Source: Dicyema japonicum (Eukaryota; Dicyemida; Rhombozoa; Dicyemidae). Taken from it: DNA of 31,024 bases. A program made the position numbers and the translations under genes. This document shows positions 1 to 12,152 of the stretch, in pieces. The stretch is taken from positions 47,597-78,620 of the forward strand of contig RDEW01000107.1 of NCBI GenBank assembly GCA_011109175.1, in the 5' to 3' direction. Each line of letters opens with the position of its first letter. The first letter of the stretch is position 1. The notes beneath the pieces were generated by a model that was not told the origin of the DNA, ran no database searches, and saw only the letters and a list, made by a program, of their open reading frames with translations.

Positions 1-2100
1 GAGAGGATGCGCATGACTCACCTAGTGTCCCCAAGCATGATTTATTCAATTCTGTGCGTAGATCTCACATGTCTTTCTTGATAGGATAATGAGGGCGAAT
101 CCTATTGCAGTCGCAAGACGTGAGGTGCAAAGCAGAGAAGTCATCCAGGCATCTTGAGTCTTGTCATCAACTACCCTGGTGATTAGCTTTGAAAGACAGG
201 AGTCAGGTGTTAGACTCACCGACCATGTGATCCTAAATGGGATAACACTCTCCGACACAAGCTGATTTAAACGGCGTAGTCATTCATCAGTGTTAGATAG
301 CTCCAGGATAGGTCCAAAGGAGGGCTCCTTCCGCCCGCTGTGATTCCCAAAAAAAGAAAGGTATTACTAATTTGGCAGAGATTGTGCCATCCTTTTGTTA
401 GCTTATAGCACCTAAAATGTCCAAATTTTGGGCAACGGGGGCGCTGAATATCGAATTTCCTATGTTTTTTTGCCACAGATTAGACAAGGAAAAGACGTAC
501 GGAAGGTATGTTTTATTACGTCCACTTTCGATTCATTATAGTTTGTTCTGACAGGGAGGTTTACCATTTTTAATTCGAGACTCAAAAGCGGCCCACTATA
601 CCAACTCAACACGTGTTAAATAATATTAATTGTGTTNAAAAGCAGGGTGTGTATGTCGGTCAAGATTTGAATTTCATAAACTGCACTTCCAAATAGACGT
701 GTCTAATGTCTGATTTGTGATTTGTTTCTTTCGTCTAAAAGTACATGTTTATTGTTCGTATTGAATGTTGACTAAGCAATTTGTACATTCCAATTGGAAT
801 ACCATTGAACCATGCACCACTTTCGGGAGAGGTGTTAGGAAACAAATACCACTGCATTTTTAGTCATATGATTTCATGAGTTTTAAGAATTCCAACAAGC
901 AACATCATCAAGGCTTTTTTGCAGATCAAGACATGGGGAATAGAAAATATATACGGAATCATAACTCCATTAGATGCCCAAAGTCAAGGTCAATTAAGTG
1001 AAGAATTTTCCTTACCAAGGAATCTAAAGTCACTGAAGAATAAAGGTAGGAGTGATTTTGTCCAAAAACTGCATATATGGTGTTCTAAACAATTCTAAAA
1101 AACATAGTAAATTGCCAAAAATCAGTCTACTTATTGAGGACACTTGCAAAAAAGCTCTTAAATACATGTCAATTCAAGTAAAGGAAACCGGTCGTTTAAA
1201 AATCAATCGAATGTAAAAAACACTGAGTACAAACAGTGGTCTAAAAGTAGTAGTTGTTGAATGTAGCTGAGTAATCTTTTTCTGTCTCTACGACGAGAAT
1301 TTTCTTTCAAATCACTAGTCTTTGTCCGATCTTTAATTTAATCGTTTGTCTGAGATGATGACATAATGAAGGATTTTTGCTTTAGTCTTACTTCTGGATG
1401 ACTCGATCAAATGTATTTAGTATCGTGGACGATTTATTAAACTAAATAAACGGAAAAAGAAATCAGTATCGCCTAATAAAGGTTTCTCCAATATTTGCTC
1501 ATGAAAACCAGTAATATAGAAGATGGGAAAAACTTACAGATATAATCTTAAATTCATTTTAACTTATGTATTTTGTGGGGAAACTCCGAAAACCCTGAGT
1601 TACAACATAAGTGGACAGAACCACGGAAAATTATATATTTAAGAAATTAAATTATTTTTAGTTTAATAATTATTTATAACCGCTAAATCAACCGGAAAGA
1701 CTGACATAGTATGGGCCATGATGATGTCTCTGTTGGAACTTGTCTGGATCGTCGTTGGTAGTTAGTTTGATGTGCCGTGATTAGAATTTCTCATTTTACC
1801 AAACAGTTAGATCATCCAACTTCTCCCAATTATAGCCCCATCTTACGTCTTGGTCCTCCATTGTTCCCAGCAACGTACGGAAACCCTTTCTTTCGCGCTA
1901 GTGCAGAAAATCGAAGAATGTGAAGAGAACTTTTAAGCCAAACCGATTTTATTTTGTCTGGAACATGGATAGAAGTGTTTCTGTTTTCTTTAAAAAAAGT
2001 GAAGGAATCCTGTTCAACATTTATAGTTTCTGTGAGTAAAAAATCTATCCATCTAAAAGTAGGAAAATCATAAACTTGTACGGCCCCCTATACCGAAAGC
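1..2100. other. No gene recognised
   Basis: Only short open frames are present, for example two on the minus strand at 46-258 and 267-476. I recognise no domain, RNA gene or repeat in them. The sequence is AT-rich. There is one ambiguous base (N) at 637, an assembly uncertainty rather than a biological feature. Confidence 0.5.
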
Positions 2101-2350
2101 TGAGCTGTATAGTGAATCTCTAACAAGGAGATAAAGACATGAAGTGTGTTAGAAGAACGTCATCACAATCATATTTAGTCCCTAAAATACGGATTATTCT
2201 CTTGTTTAATTTTTCAAATTCTTCGACGCCAATCACGTGCACAGAAATGGGAACTCCTGAATCTGTCATATTTTCGATGCTCACGAGAAAGAAACAAGGC
2301 CCTTCAATAACCATGAAGCTCAGTAGTCAAAGGTCCGACACCTCTTAAAG
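2100..2350. other. Overlapping short ORFs, both strands, unassigned
   Basis: A 64-codon frame on the minus strand (2120-2314) and a 69-codon frame on the plus strand (2139-2348) overlap almost completely. The minus frame looks slightly more protein-like, with alternating hydrophobic stretches and a charged segment around E-E-F-E-K-L-N-K-R. I recognise no family for either. Chance openness is possible at this length. Confidence 0.15.
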
Positions 2351-3900
2351 CATCTGACTAATTAATTACTTGGCTAACACAAATGTGTGTACTTCAATCG
2401 TAACGCATATATTTAAGGAAGTTGAACTGTTAAAAAGTCATCAACTCTCACTCACAGAGTACCAAAAGCAAACAAGGGCTATTTCACAATAGCAGGGTTG
2501 AATTCTTATGGAAAATGTCATTACTGAGCTAATTCAAGTCTCAATTGAGTGATTTGGACTACGTCGTCAATAAATGAATATTCCCATGAGTTGAAATTGT
2601 CGACAGCTAAGTGAACCCAAAGTACATACCGAATGTCTGCGAAATATCTTGATTATTTGTTTCGACAATATCAGAGTTAACAGAAATGAAATCCCAGTTA
2701 TATTCATTTTCTTTAATTGTTATCTCTAACGAATTTAAATGTCGTCCCCCAATCGTGGATGTGTCAGAACAAAGTCATCCATACTGAAGATAATCATTCA
2801 CTCACATGTCAGGTTGTTGCATTTTCCCTCATGGATATTGAGTATTGGCATTCTTAATGGTTATAATCGTTTGTCGAAGGGAAGCAAATAGATTTTGAAA
2901 ACTGACATCTACTATTTTTTGGATAATGGAATTTTGTACACAAGATCTATCTGAACCTAAAAAACTACAGTTCACTGGTCAAAAACCCATGTGGCATGGA
3001 AATGTCTCTTCCCATCGATGTCTTTTCAGACAAACGGTCAACATTTTCCGATTAACTCTGTGATTGTCATAAGTCAACTCTACAAACCGCCTTTATGGTG
3101 TGATTATTAGGGCAGCCGGAAATAGCAATTTTTTTGAAAAAAATAAAAATATTTTTTAAATAGCAAAATACAATTTTTAATTTTTATATCAAGTAGTTAT
3201 AAAAAATTTACTGGTTTACAATGACAATACTTTGTCTCCGCTAAATTCTAAAACAATCCGAGCAATTTTCAGAAAAATTCAGAGTAATATTTTGCTACGG
3301 TTAACCAACTACCCCATATTGTGGCGACCAAATCACATGGTTGTCCAATTATAAAAAGAATTCATTTCTTCTTTTGCTTTTTTTACAACCAATGTCTTTA
3401 TTCCCGATATTAATTCGTCAACATACAATTTACAAAATCGATCATTTAGGAACGGCAACATTCCCCATCAAAGAAATTATGTGTTCCTCTAATTTGCTCT
3501 TGATCAATAATAAAAAGATATATTGTCCACTATTATAATTATTTTAATGAAAAACCTTAAGCGGTAAATAATTTAATTTATTTTTTCGGTAGAAATCTGT
3601 TTCACGCAAATCCTGGTTTGTGTTTCATCTCGTTATGGGTATGTTTCCTCTTTAAAAAGGTGTAGCAAAGAAGCTTTTTTCATCCTTTAGAAAGGAATAT
3701 TTGCTTCTACAAATGACTTCGTAATTTCAGTGGTCAACTAATATAATGACCGGAAGTATCCGACAAGAACGTATGTACACTTTAATCAAGCCCATGTCAT
3801 CTAAAAATAAAAAAATGAAATACTTTTCCTTCTGAAATTGATCTCAGCTATCCGGAAAACGTCCTCTGGATCACTGATCTTAGGTGAAAGTTCGACTGGA
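2351..3900. other. No gene recognised; A/T-run block near 3125-3210
   Basis: No convincing coding frame is seen. From about 3125 to 3210 the sequence is almost entirely A and T runs, typical of low-complexity intergenic DNA. A 65-codon plus-strand frame at 3341-3538 lies next to it; its composition (leucine, isoleucine, lysine, asparagine) is what AT-rich noise gives. Confidence 0.4.
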
Positions 3901-3904
3901 ATAC

Positions 3905-3975
3905 ATCAGGATCAAAAAAGTAGTTAGTTTTGTTTAACACTTGATCGTTGGAATAATTTTATTTATTTATAATTT
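3905..3975 (+). repeat. Possible LINE 3' tail
   Basis: The order AGGATCA, then AGTTAGTTTTGTTTAAC at about 3909-3941, matches the order GGGATCACGTGATTAGTTA...GTCTAACC at the end of LINE copy 4. It is followed by TTTATTTATT-type sequence, as expected for a retrotransposon tail. No coding remnant is seen upstream, so it would be a heavily 5'-truncated copy. The match is short, so chance is a real alternative. Confidence 0.3.
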
Positions 3976-5000
3976 TATCACAGTTGATTAGAATCGAACA
4001 ATTTGAACAAAATAATTTCCCTTCTAAGTTGACTATAAAATCTGAATATTTCATGGCATAAAAATGTGCTTTATGTGTTAGTAACTTTACACCCATCAAC
4101 CAACAAGAATAATAAACACGTGTCGAGTAAAAGTTTTATTTATTAATTTTACTTAAATATGAATAGTAAAAAATAACATTTACATAAAAAAATAAGCGGA
4201 GCCATAACAATAATAGCGGACATGAGTTCTAATTTACTACCCTGTGCAGGCAGTGCCACTCTCAACAATGCACAGCCACGACGTATCTTATGAGAAGGGT
4301 ATACATCACCCCTCTCCGATTCCTATTCCCAAAACCAATCCGCCCACAGAGAAGTTGTGTTGAATCCCAGAAGGCGCACGAGGAGAAAATGAGAAATTTG
4401 ATAGAAGCCTTCGAGATCACTAATTTAATTTAGTAATTAAATTAACTATTGGTGTTCTTGGTTAATAATTATAATTGGAATCAAGGGACATTTCCTCTCT
4501 CTTCAAATATTTTATACAAATGACTCCACCTGCAATTATATATATTAAATGGAAATGATCTCATCAAATTCAAATTGAGTGTGATCAATGAGGTTTTCAG
4601 AACTCAGAGTTTTATCCCGATCTCCCACCTGGTGAAACTACACTTGAATACTTCTCTCGTTTTTTCGCCTTGCTTATATTTGGAGGGTGATTGTGGTTTG
4701 ATAAATTTGAGGGATTATGACCAAATCGTGTAGAAAGAGACCATCAATTCGTGTGTTTCTACTTCCTGGAAATAAATCCGAACAGACATATGAGATACTC
4801 GTATTTTTGTACTCTTGTGAAGAATAAATAACCGCTAATAGAATACAGGTAAAAATTTCACTGTCTCGTTTTATGGTGCTGGAATTCATACATGCAGATC
4901 AATCCGTTATTTCGATCATTAAATGTCTAAAGTGGAGATAACGTGTCTTTCGATTATAAAATAGCGAAAAATAAAAATAGAGTGGTTCATAAACTCTAAG
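3976..5000. other. No gene recognised; GC-richer patch 4190-4400
   Basis: The stretch is AT-rich apart from about 4190-4400, which is visibly richer in G and C and contains short C runs. I compared that patch by memory with spliceosomal RNAs and tRNAs on both strands and saw no match. A 71-codon minus-strand frame at 4674-4889 shows no known motif. Confidence 0.35.
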
Positions 5001-5760
5001 AAATAGGGTCAAAGTCCGTATAGTCCGGTAGAAAAGTCTGAAAAGACATTTGTCTCTACCAATGGAGATTTCCTTAACAATACAAAAACGAATGAGTGAT
5101 GAATCTAAAATGCAAGGTCTTGAACGCCTTTGGGACGCATGCGAAGTCTGTACACCTTAAAACCACAAGTCAAATGTTTAAAAACACGTTTAGAAAATCC
5201 AGAATCAATTGTGGGAATGTGATAATCTCTCAAAGTCAACCTTCTGAAGTTAAATGTAATGGAAATGTCGATTCAACGAGGAGTCTCAATACAACGTGGA
5301 TGTACAATGGAAAACTGGTTGAAGCAAACTCTCTGTTGCAAGTCACTCAAAATGGGGACGACTTTATTTGGACCTTAAGTAACAGGGACTATCAAAAAAT
5401 GGATTGAGTCGTGGATACTCTCAAATGTGTCGTGTCAGATGGTTATGCCACGGAGGAAAATTGATTTCCGTGAAATACGAGATCCGAGTCTGTAAGTTCT
5501 CGCTTGACTCTATCCTACCTAGGGAAGGTGTTCCTATAGAAATTCATCTGGGTACCAGTCAAGTAAGTGAGTTATTTTAAAGTAAACACTGCAAATTAAG
5601 TGATGGGGAAGTAGTATGAACCGGTAAGGCATCCCAACCGACTTCTACCCGACAGTCTCCATAAAACATCCGTAAACACATGGTCAACTCAGAAGATAAG
5701 TACCAGATACTTTAGTGTGGTTTATGAAACCTCGAATAGGATTTTCGATAGTTCCGCCAA
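5001..5760 (+). pseudogene. Immunoglobulin-domain protein relic
   Basis: The open frame 5096-5407 reads like consecutive Ig-like domains. It starts with the end of one domain (L-K-C-K-V-L-N-A-F-G, the usual C-x-x-x-N-x-x-G pattern of strands F/G). The next domain follows: a B-strand cysteine (V-K-C-N-G-N), the core tryptophan (T-T-W-M-Y-N-G-K), then, after a TGA stop at 5406, the second cysteine (D-T-L-K-C-V-V-S-D-G). Further downstream, shifted frames give D-K-Y then V-V-Y-E-T-S near 5700, compatible with the end of another domain. Such proteins are animal cell-surface or secreted adhesion and receptor molecules. Frame changes near 5095 and after 5460 and the in-frame stop indicate a pseudogene or exons of a decayed gene. 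Which Ig-superfamily member it was cannot be told. Confidence 0.6.
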
Positions 5761-5879
5761 CTTTGCACATTTTTCCTTCAAACAATAGAGGAATTGGCGT
5801 ACGAGGACTTATCCCGTAAGAAAACTTTAAAGCAAAAATTACGTGTTTTCTTAAATTTCTTGAAAATTGAGTCTCTTTT

Positions 5880-6360
5880 TTTTAGTCGTTCCATCCTTCT
5901 GAGCCATATAATATTCTAAGAAGTATTGCGGAGTTGAAGACATAAACAAAGGTTTCCAGCAGAGCATTAATTTTATAACGCAGAAAAGAGCGTTCGTAGT
6001 TTTTCTCTTCGTATTTTAGCATGTTCCATAACATTACCATCCTCTTCAATTAAATGGCCAAGGTATTTCATAGTCTTCTTCCGAGTTATGTCTTGTAATG
6101 AGTTCTTTAGGTTAGCTAGCCTCCTGCATTTAGTTATCCTCACCAGACTAGACTTCTCTTCAACCGTTTCTCAGATACCAAAGGGTTTAAAGAGACATCA
6201 TCAATTAAGACGTCATCCGTGTATATCAAGATTTCTATACGTTGGTTTTCTGGGCAAGGCAACTCACTCATTATAATGTTGAATAATAGAGGACTGAGAA
6301 CTGAACCCTGAGGGACACCTCAGCCAAATTTCACAAGACTCATAGTGCTATTACACTGCA
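5880..6360 (-). pseudogene. Non-LTR reverse transcriptase relic (YTDD type)
   Basis: Read on the minus strand, 6319-6302 encodes the reverse transcriptase motif G-V-P-Q-G-S, followed by V-L-S-P-L-L-F-N. The catalytic box Y-T-D-D lies at 6223-6212. After a gap, 6076-5980 gives K-Y-L-G-H-L-I-E-E-D-G, the usual segment after the catalytic core in non-LTR reverse transcriptases, then Y-G-S-E-G-W near 5905. Frames change several times and the fingers region and any endonuclease are missing, so this is a 5'-truncated dead copy. YTDD and the K-Y-L-G-H-L-I segment set it apart from the YADD family elsewhere in the window. Confidence 0.75.
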
Positions 6361-6378
6361 TACAAGGAACGTTTTATC

Positions 6379-6759
6379 TTGCTTTTGAAAAAGCGAAGAG
6401 CAGGGATCAAAATCGCCCTACACAAACCGCTCGGCGAGACGTTAGATGAGGACGACGATCTGTTATCAGTGTCGATCAGAGAAGTGATAGAAAAAAGTAT
6501 TCAAACTAAAAGAGAGATGCTATTCTTGACTCGTATGTCGCAGCATGGAATGAACCATAATACGGGTCTGAGATCGCAGAGGAGAGTCCAAGCTATGGCA
6601 GGACCTGCAGTAAGAAGCCTCAAATTAATACCCTCTTTACTTTTTTTCGCTATTAAAGTAAAAGTTAAAGTTAAAATACAAAACGCCTTTAAAGGTGCCA
6701 CAGTGACCTCACACATGTACTGGACAGAGAACTGGCCGATAGAGCAGACATGTACCTAG
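6379..6759 (+). CDS. Unassigned 126-codon ORF
   Basis: This is one of the longest open frames in the window outside the retrotransposons. The first half is charged (G-E-T-L-D-E-D-D-D-L-L around codons 19-29, then R-E-V-I-E-K-S). The last third contains a lysine-valine run encoded by a short AAAGT-type tandem repeat near 6655-6675. A different frame further on gives D-R-E-L-A-D-R-A-D-M-Y-L-A-E-N (about 6723-6767). I recognise no family. It may be part of a decayed gene or of an unrecognised repeat. Confidence 0.25.
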   Translation: MLLKKRRAGIKIALHKPLGETLDEDDDLLSVSIREVIEKSIQTKREMLFLTRMSQHGMNHNTGLRSQRRVQAMAGPAVRSLKLIPSLLFFAIKVKVKVKIQNAFKGATVTSHMYWTENWPIEQTCT

Positions 6760-6949
6760 CAGAAAACGCAGAAAACCTTGCCTATTGTATCTGGTTTAAA
6801 TCTCTAGAGAAGCAATCGATCTGAAATCTTTATAAACAATTTAAATGATTTTTTTCTAAATAAATAATTAATATCTAAAATAAATTAGCGGGAGTGTATT
6901 TAATTTTTAGTATTTTGTTGATTTCATTATACGAGATTACTATTACGAG

Positions 6950-7400
6950 TAATGGCCTTCTGGCTGAACGTAAAACGTCTGATGACATTGGAAATGTAGG
7001 TCGTGGGCTCAAATCCGATGATTCTTGTCAAACAGATCCCATCCGTGAGGCGACGAGTCCTTCTGGCAAACACAGTTGTTAAAAGGATCTTCCTTTTTTT
7101 CTCCCTTGACCAAATTTTCGATGAAGATTGTATTATGAAAACTATTCCGCTAAAGAATGAAGTGATGTCCCCGACGGTAGGATGTGGGACAAACATGGAA
7201 GAGGGCGGACCTACTTCCACACCTCTCTTCGGAAGCGGAGGTTTGCTATGAAGTATTGGAAGATGGATTTGGTCGGCACAAGCAGATGCTCTTCCTTTGG
7301 TTTCTTCCTTAGATTAGTTAGTTATGACTGTTTGCTGCTGACAATAGTAAGCCTGGGGTTAATAATAATGACGACTACTCTAGATTTATCCTCTTGGATC
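6950..7400 (+). repeat. SINE-like repeat 2, copy a
   Basis: This stretch is repeated in inverted orientation at 26690-27056, with long similar runs such as AAGAATGAARTGATRTCC and GTCGGCACAAGCAGAYG. At its 5' end TGGCTGAACGT (6961-6971) resembles a pol III A box, and GGCTCAAATCC (7006-7016) matches the B-box consensus GGTTCRANNCC with one mismatch, at tRNA-like spacing. The body ends with GATTAGTTAGTTATGACTGT (about 7311-7330), then a run with AATAATAATG. I read it as a tRNA-derived SINE of roughly 400 bp. Short ORFs inside it are incidental. Confidence 0.65.
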
Positions 7401-7524
7401 ACACAGAAAAAGTAAATTTGACTTTTTTATTTTCATAGTGTTTGAATTAACGGAAGAAGATCATGAAATATGAAAAGTAACTTACGCCTTCTTAGAGACG
7501 AGGTATTAATCAAAGTAATTGAAT

Positions 7525-7750
7525 AAGATCTTTTCCGTGGAGGATTGGACTGACTTTATCGAGGGTTCCCACAACAATTATATGGAGTTTATCGACGACT
7601 TTGTATGTCCATCATTTAAATATTCTGTCTTGCATAAGGCCCCAATTTCGTCAATTTTTTAGATCCCTGGCAACGTGGCGGTCCAATGTAATAAAGAAAG
7701 CGACAAATATACTACAAAAGCCGACCCTACTGGCAATGAACTGAGTGAAT
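7525..7750 (+). other. Protein-like frame, unassigned
   Basis: One plus-strand frame reads V-E-D-W-T-D-F-I-E-G-S and F-I-D-D-F-V-C-P-S-F up to a stop near 7660. It continues past the stop as I-P-G-N-V-A-V-Q-C-N-K-E-S-D-K. The composition is more like real protein than AT-rich noise, but no family is recognised. It may be a decayed exon. Confidence 0.2.
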
Positions 7751-7844
7751 AGGCGGAAAGAGCCTTTCAGGTTGGCTTAGTGGTCACCTAGATTACGCTT
7801 GATGTCAGCAATAATAATGCTGTTATAAGGACCTTGACATTGAA

Positions 7845-7965
7845 TTGAAATTTATTTCCAAAGACCACAGTTAAATACAAAACAAGAAATTATGTGATCC
7901 TGGAGAATTTCAATTGGCTCTCAGCTTGGCCTGGTGGTCTTCCCAGGCCAGAAAATTGTATTGGA
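7845..7965 (-). repeat. LINE 3' tail, copy
   Basis: Closely similar to 29303-29430. On the minus strand it ends with the GGATCACATAATTTC box (plus strand 7886-7900) and an AACTGTGGTCTTTGG stretch. LINE copy 4 has GGATCACGTGATTAG and ACCGTGGTCTTTG in the same order. The sequence just before the box can be read as S-P-I/L-x-x-x-D-H-I-I, the coding end seen in LINE copy 1 (S-P-L-S-V-W-D-H-L-V). It is a strongly 5'-truncated insertion. Confidence 0.6.
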
Positions 7966-7969
7966 AAAT

Positions 7970-10900
7970 GCAATCTTTTTGAATGATACTTAGTCTTTTA
8001 GTGTTTTTGCTAGATTTCCTTTTATATTTGAATTCGGTGATTTTTAGTCTGTTAGTTAAGTTTTTTACCGATGCTCCCTAACGACCGTGGACCATTCTAT
8101 GGGGACATAGATTGGTAGTTGTCTCAGAGAAGAAGTAGGTTAGATGGACTATGGAAGTTTGATGCAACAGGACAGTAAAGGAGAGTGACATTTACTGTTG
8201 ATTTTTTCAGGTTGCACCGCTTTGTCATGACAGTGCCATAGTGAAAGTGTATTGGTGGTGACCTTTTTTAATAGTGGGACATGTCTATGTAGCTTCATGA
8301 CATGTGAACTCTTATCGTGTAAATTGATAACTCGGATACACGAGGTTTAAACTAAATAAATATCGGATATTAAAAGTCTTCGAGTTCAATTGGTCATGTT
8401 CTCATTTAACTTGAGGCAAGGCTTGATTAAAGTTAACGTGTGATAGATGCTAATAAACTGTTTTTGGCTTCATTAGCTGGTGTATCGGTTAAACTGATTG
8501 GAGATTGTGGATCTAGTGATGTGGTCCTTCTAACTTATGGGAAACTTTCTGAATATTGAAGAAACTAGAATAAGGGTAGTAGGAGGATGACTATATGTTT
8601 GTAACCAATAATTAGGAAGATCAGTTTTCTTATTGGGATCGGATAATTAGACAGACTCCTACACAAATACCAAACACAATATTACAGATTAGTAACTTTT
8701 TGAATATACAAAGATTAAAAGAAAATTCGTAAAAGGTTGGACGGGGTTCTCCCCGATCCTTTGTGCATCCTATACTTTCTTTGTTAAGGGTTTGTAACGC
8801 CTCTTGAGTCTACCAACTTGTCAATAGTCATGAGAAGAAGACATTGACTTTCATTCATTTATATCTCGGATTACCGAGAAAGATAGACAGAAATAACGTC
8901 AAACGTGTCAGTTCCTGCAATCAACTGAACCATCTAACGTATGTGGTCCACACTAAAAAACAAAAATGCCTTCTCTCATCTTCGCGAAGGAATCCGATTA
9001 TAGAACGAAAATTTGTAGATTAATCGGTTTTTTTCTTTTGATGTGGACAGACCATGCGTGTTTCCATCTTCCTTACAGACACGGAGGAATCCGAATTCAC
9101 GTCTAGAGAGTGTAGCTTCTGTAAGTAGTGAAGCGATTGATGATCCAGTTTGTGGTCTCACCATACGAATATTTGTTAGATAGAAGAAGTTGAGTCTGTG
9201 GAACATAGTTTCAGATAGCTCGAATCTCCACGCAACATGGCATACTCTACAACCGGCGCTGGTAGATTGTCGCAATGGTCATCCAAATTTAAAGGGGTCT
9301 TCTGAACAAGTGGACTTACAAAATTCTTCTTTTGGAGACCTTTAGTAAAGACGTATTTCAAATGTAAAATTCAACAACCTGTCCTACTTCACTAAGATCT
9401 TGTCGAGTCACTTTTATAGACTTTCCAAAGTTTGGTTTTTTCTCACTGCACTGAGCTATCCATAAAATATTTTTGTTAACTGGTTCTAATTTGTGTATTT
9501 CTTATGTAATCGTCATAATTTTCAGCTGCATGAGCCTACGGTCACGCTGATCAGTAGTGGATACCAGTCATGCTGCTCATTATATTCATAATATCGATCA
9601 TGTTTACATGACAGAGACCCATGGAAGCCACGCTTCATTCGCGAATAAGGATTCCCCGTATTTATTATGTTTTACTTAAAGGCGGAGTCTCAATTAGTAA
9701 AATTACCCAGAATCTAGTTTTTATTATCCTCACTCGACCGTTAACTCGTTATAATCCTTAAATGTTTGCTATCAGTTTTAGTTAAGAGGTCAAAATGGAC
9801 CATTAAATTGTCGGAAATAATAGAAGAGTACTATTTGAATCGATCCTCGCGGAGAAGAATGAACGTTATATCTAACATAGCGGCAAAAAACCTCATCTCA
9901 TTCCCAACTATGGATTCACTTATTGGATTACCCTTTGGTTGACTGAAGTGACGTCAAGTAACTCTTGCTTATCCCTTACGCTTTCCAGAGATATTGAAGA
10001 TTTTGAACCGAATCATCGTACCGATGGATTATCATACTTATATGCACTGCTATCCCTCTCCTATTTGAGTGTTAGTGTCTTACTGCACTACTATGTTCAC
10101 TCAAATAAACACTATAAGTGGAAGACGGACCCTTAATATACGCAAGGGCTTGGACGACCTTTAAATTGCACTCAATAATGAAATCTCATCTCTTATTGTT
10201 ATTCAAATCAAAGGTCATTCCTGCCTCGAACGATATTTGCGTCGTTTTTCAGCAAAAATAAAAACCTCGCGGATCATAAAACGCAAATTGCTTCTCTTCC
10301 TACCTGCCATTTATCTTTGATAGTAAAAAGGAGAAGGAACAACGAAAAAAAAGAATAAAGTCCGTTACCCAGTCCATAGTAGAGCAAGGGAGACATAAGC
10401 AATTATTATAGGTATTTGACATTTCGTGTAATATAGGTACGTCTCACTTCAACCCTTTTCCACCTTAGATCCCTAACTACCAAAGCAGTCAATCCTCGGT
10501 CTCTAAGGCTAGCTATTAAAAAGAGAGTCTATAACTGGACACTAATATAACTAGTGAATCAAGCGCTGTTATTCAGCCAACGACGTCAAATTCAGGAAAG
10601 CCCCGATCTTTCAACATGGATTCTTCTGTGTCTGAAATTATTTTGGAATACCAGGGAGGATGACATTTCTGGTATGAGAGAATCTGTGAATTCCGCGAAT
10701 TGTCAGACTGAGTATATTGTGTACTATTTCATGACGTCAATCCATGAATTGGAAATTTATTACTGTTTTTTTTTAATTTACTAGACTTAACTATTAAAGT
10801 TATGCTCTGCAGGAAACTCAGTCTGTAAGAATACGCCCATAAAATTGTCAGTTTTGTCGAATTAATCACATTAGTCGGAATTTAACCGCAAATTACTATA

Positions 10901-11130
10901 CGCAGCGGACTACAACTAAAAAAACCAGATTATCACTTATTTACTTGATTACGGACTCGGTGTTAACGATATTGACTTTTCCTGACGAAACCCTCTCCAC
11001 TATACGGTTATTCCGATTTCAAGTACAACATATTCGCTAGTTAGGTGCTCTAGTCTGTAAAACTCCTCCTTAAGAAAAGATCCCAGCCTAATCGGTGCAA
11101 CAAACTGTGGCAGATTTTTCTCTTTGTGGG
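7970..11130. other. No gene recognised
   Basis: About 3.1 kb with no confident feature. Two overlapping minus-strand frames at 8976-9275 (99 codons) and 9176-9361 (61 codons) lie in different frames and match nothing I know. A 65-codon plus frame at 9939-10136 has a leucine/serine/tyrosine-rich stretch that could span a membrane, and a 76-codon frame lies at 10554-10784. None is supported by a domain. No RNA gene or clear repeat was seen. Confidence 0.4.
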
Positions 11131-12150
11131 CTCATTCACAGCAATTAGGCAGTATGTGTGCTTTTATTTGGCAACACACGTGACTCGAATGCCAAGGACA
11201 AAAATGGGTACATATCAATCCATTATGCTGTACAGAGCGGATCCTTGGAGGTAACTCTGTATAAAAATCCAAAACGTCAAGATTGTGTTGGCCAAGATGT
11301 CAAAGATTCTCCACGTTTGCGGCAATTTTAACCAATTCACATAATGGATGTTTTGCTGAATTTGATCGGTCAATTGTTAATAAGTGGGACAAAGGGGAAA
11401 CACTCCTCCACTATTCCTCCAGTTTGGGGTCTGTGTCTATACTAATTGAAAGGGGGCCAATGTAGACCAGAGAACCGTACATGAAGCACAGTTCTCCACG
11501 TCCTGTCTTAACGAGTGTCATCGAACTACTAGTTGCCAACAAATGTGACATAAAAAATTGTAAATGACCACAAATATAGTATGCCTGCTTTATTAAAGTT
11601 TCACTCCACTAATCCCTCAGAATGCTCGTGAGTGTATATTCTGTATTGATCAAAGCCTGGGCCAGCACTTAGGACACATTATGAGTACTTTATTAGGTAA
11701 GGGTTCTGATTACAGTTTCCTGCACATGACAGTGCACTACAACAATGCAGTGGTGATAAAACAGCTTATTTTAGGTGGAGTTAATATGACTTTCAGGATA
11801 TTGAAGGGAATATTGCTCTCCACGTGGCATGAGTAGACGCAACTATGTACTTGCACGAATGCTGATATTGCTGGCTGTGGTGTGAACATGTGACTATGTG
11901 ATCTCATCATAGTAAGTAGAAGGACGTCATGCTTCGCTTTACATGGCCTGTTGTAATGTGGATGTTGAGTTGGCCTACTTATTGGCTAGGAAGATGGCCA
12001 AAAGAGCAGTGAGTGCAACGACCACGTCTATTGTCGACGCTGACGACAAGTTATGCTATCGTTTTAGAAACTGCGACGTATGCTTAGTGTATAACTGTGA
12101 GGCTGACCAAGGGCCAAAACTGTTCATGTGTGTTCAAAATAGACTTTACT
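11130..12150 (+). pseudogene. Ankyrin-repeat protein relic
   Basis: At least four decayed ankyrin repeats lie in order on the plus strand. The first reads A-K-D-K-N-G-Y-x-x-I-H-Y-A-V-Q-S-G-S-L-E-V (about 11198-11261). The second is W-D-K-G-E-T-L-L-H-Y-S-S-S-L-G-S-V-S followed by L-I-E-R-G (11383-11455), and a frame change then gives G-A-N-V-D. The third contains V-I-E-L-L-V-A-N-K-C-D-I (11519-11554). The fourth is F-L-H-M-T-V-H-Y-N-N-A-V-V-I-K-Q-L-I (11718-11771), then after a shift D-I-E-G-N-I-A-L-H-V-A (11799-11831). The 69-codon frame at 11943-12152 may continue it. These follow the D-x-x-G-x-T-x-L-H-x-A consensus of 33-residue repeats, which act as protein-binding scaffolds. Several frameshifts make it a pseudogene; the parent gene is unknown. 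Confidence 0.7.
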
Positions 12151-12152
12151 GA

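Noticed and set aside
4190..4400. Small nuclear RNA or other structured RNA in the GC-richer patch
   Set aside because: No U1, U2, U4, U5 or U6 landmarks are visible on either strand.
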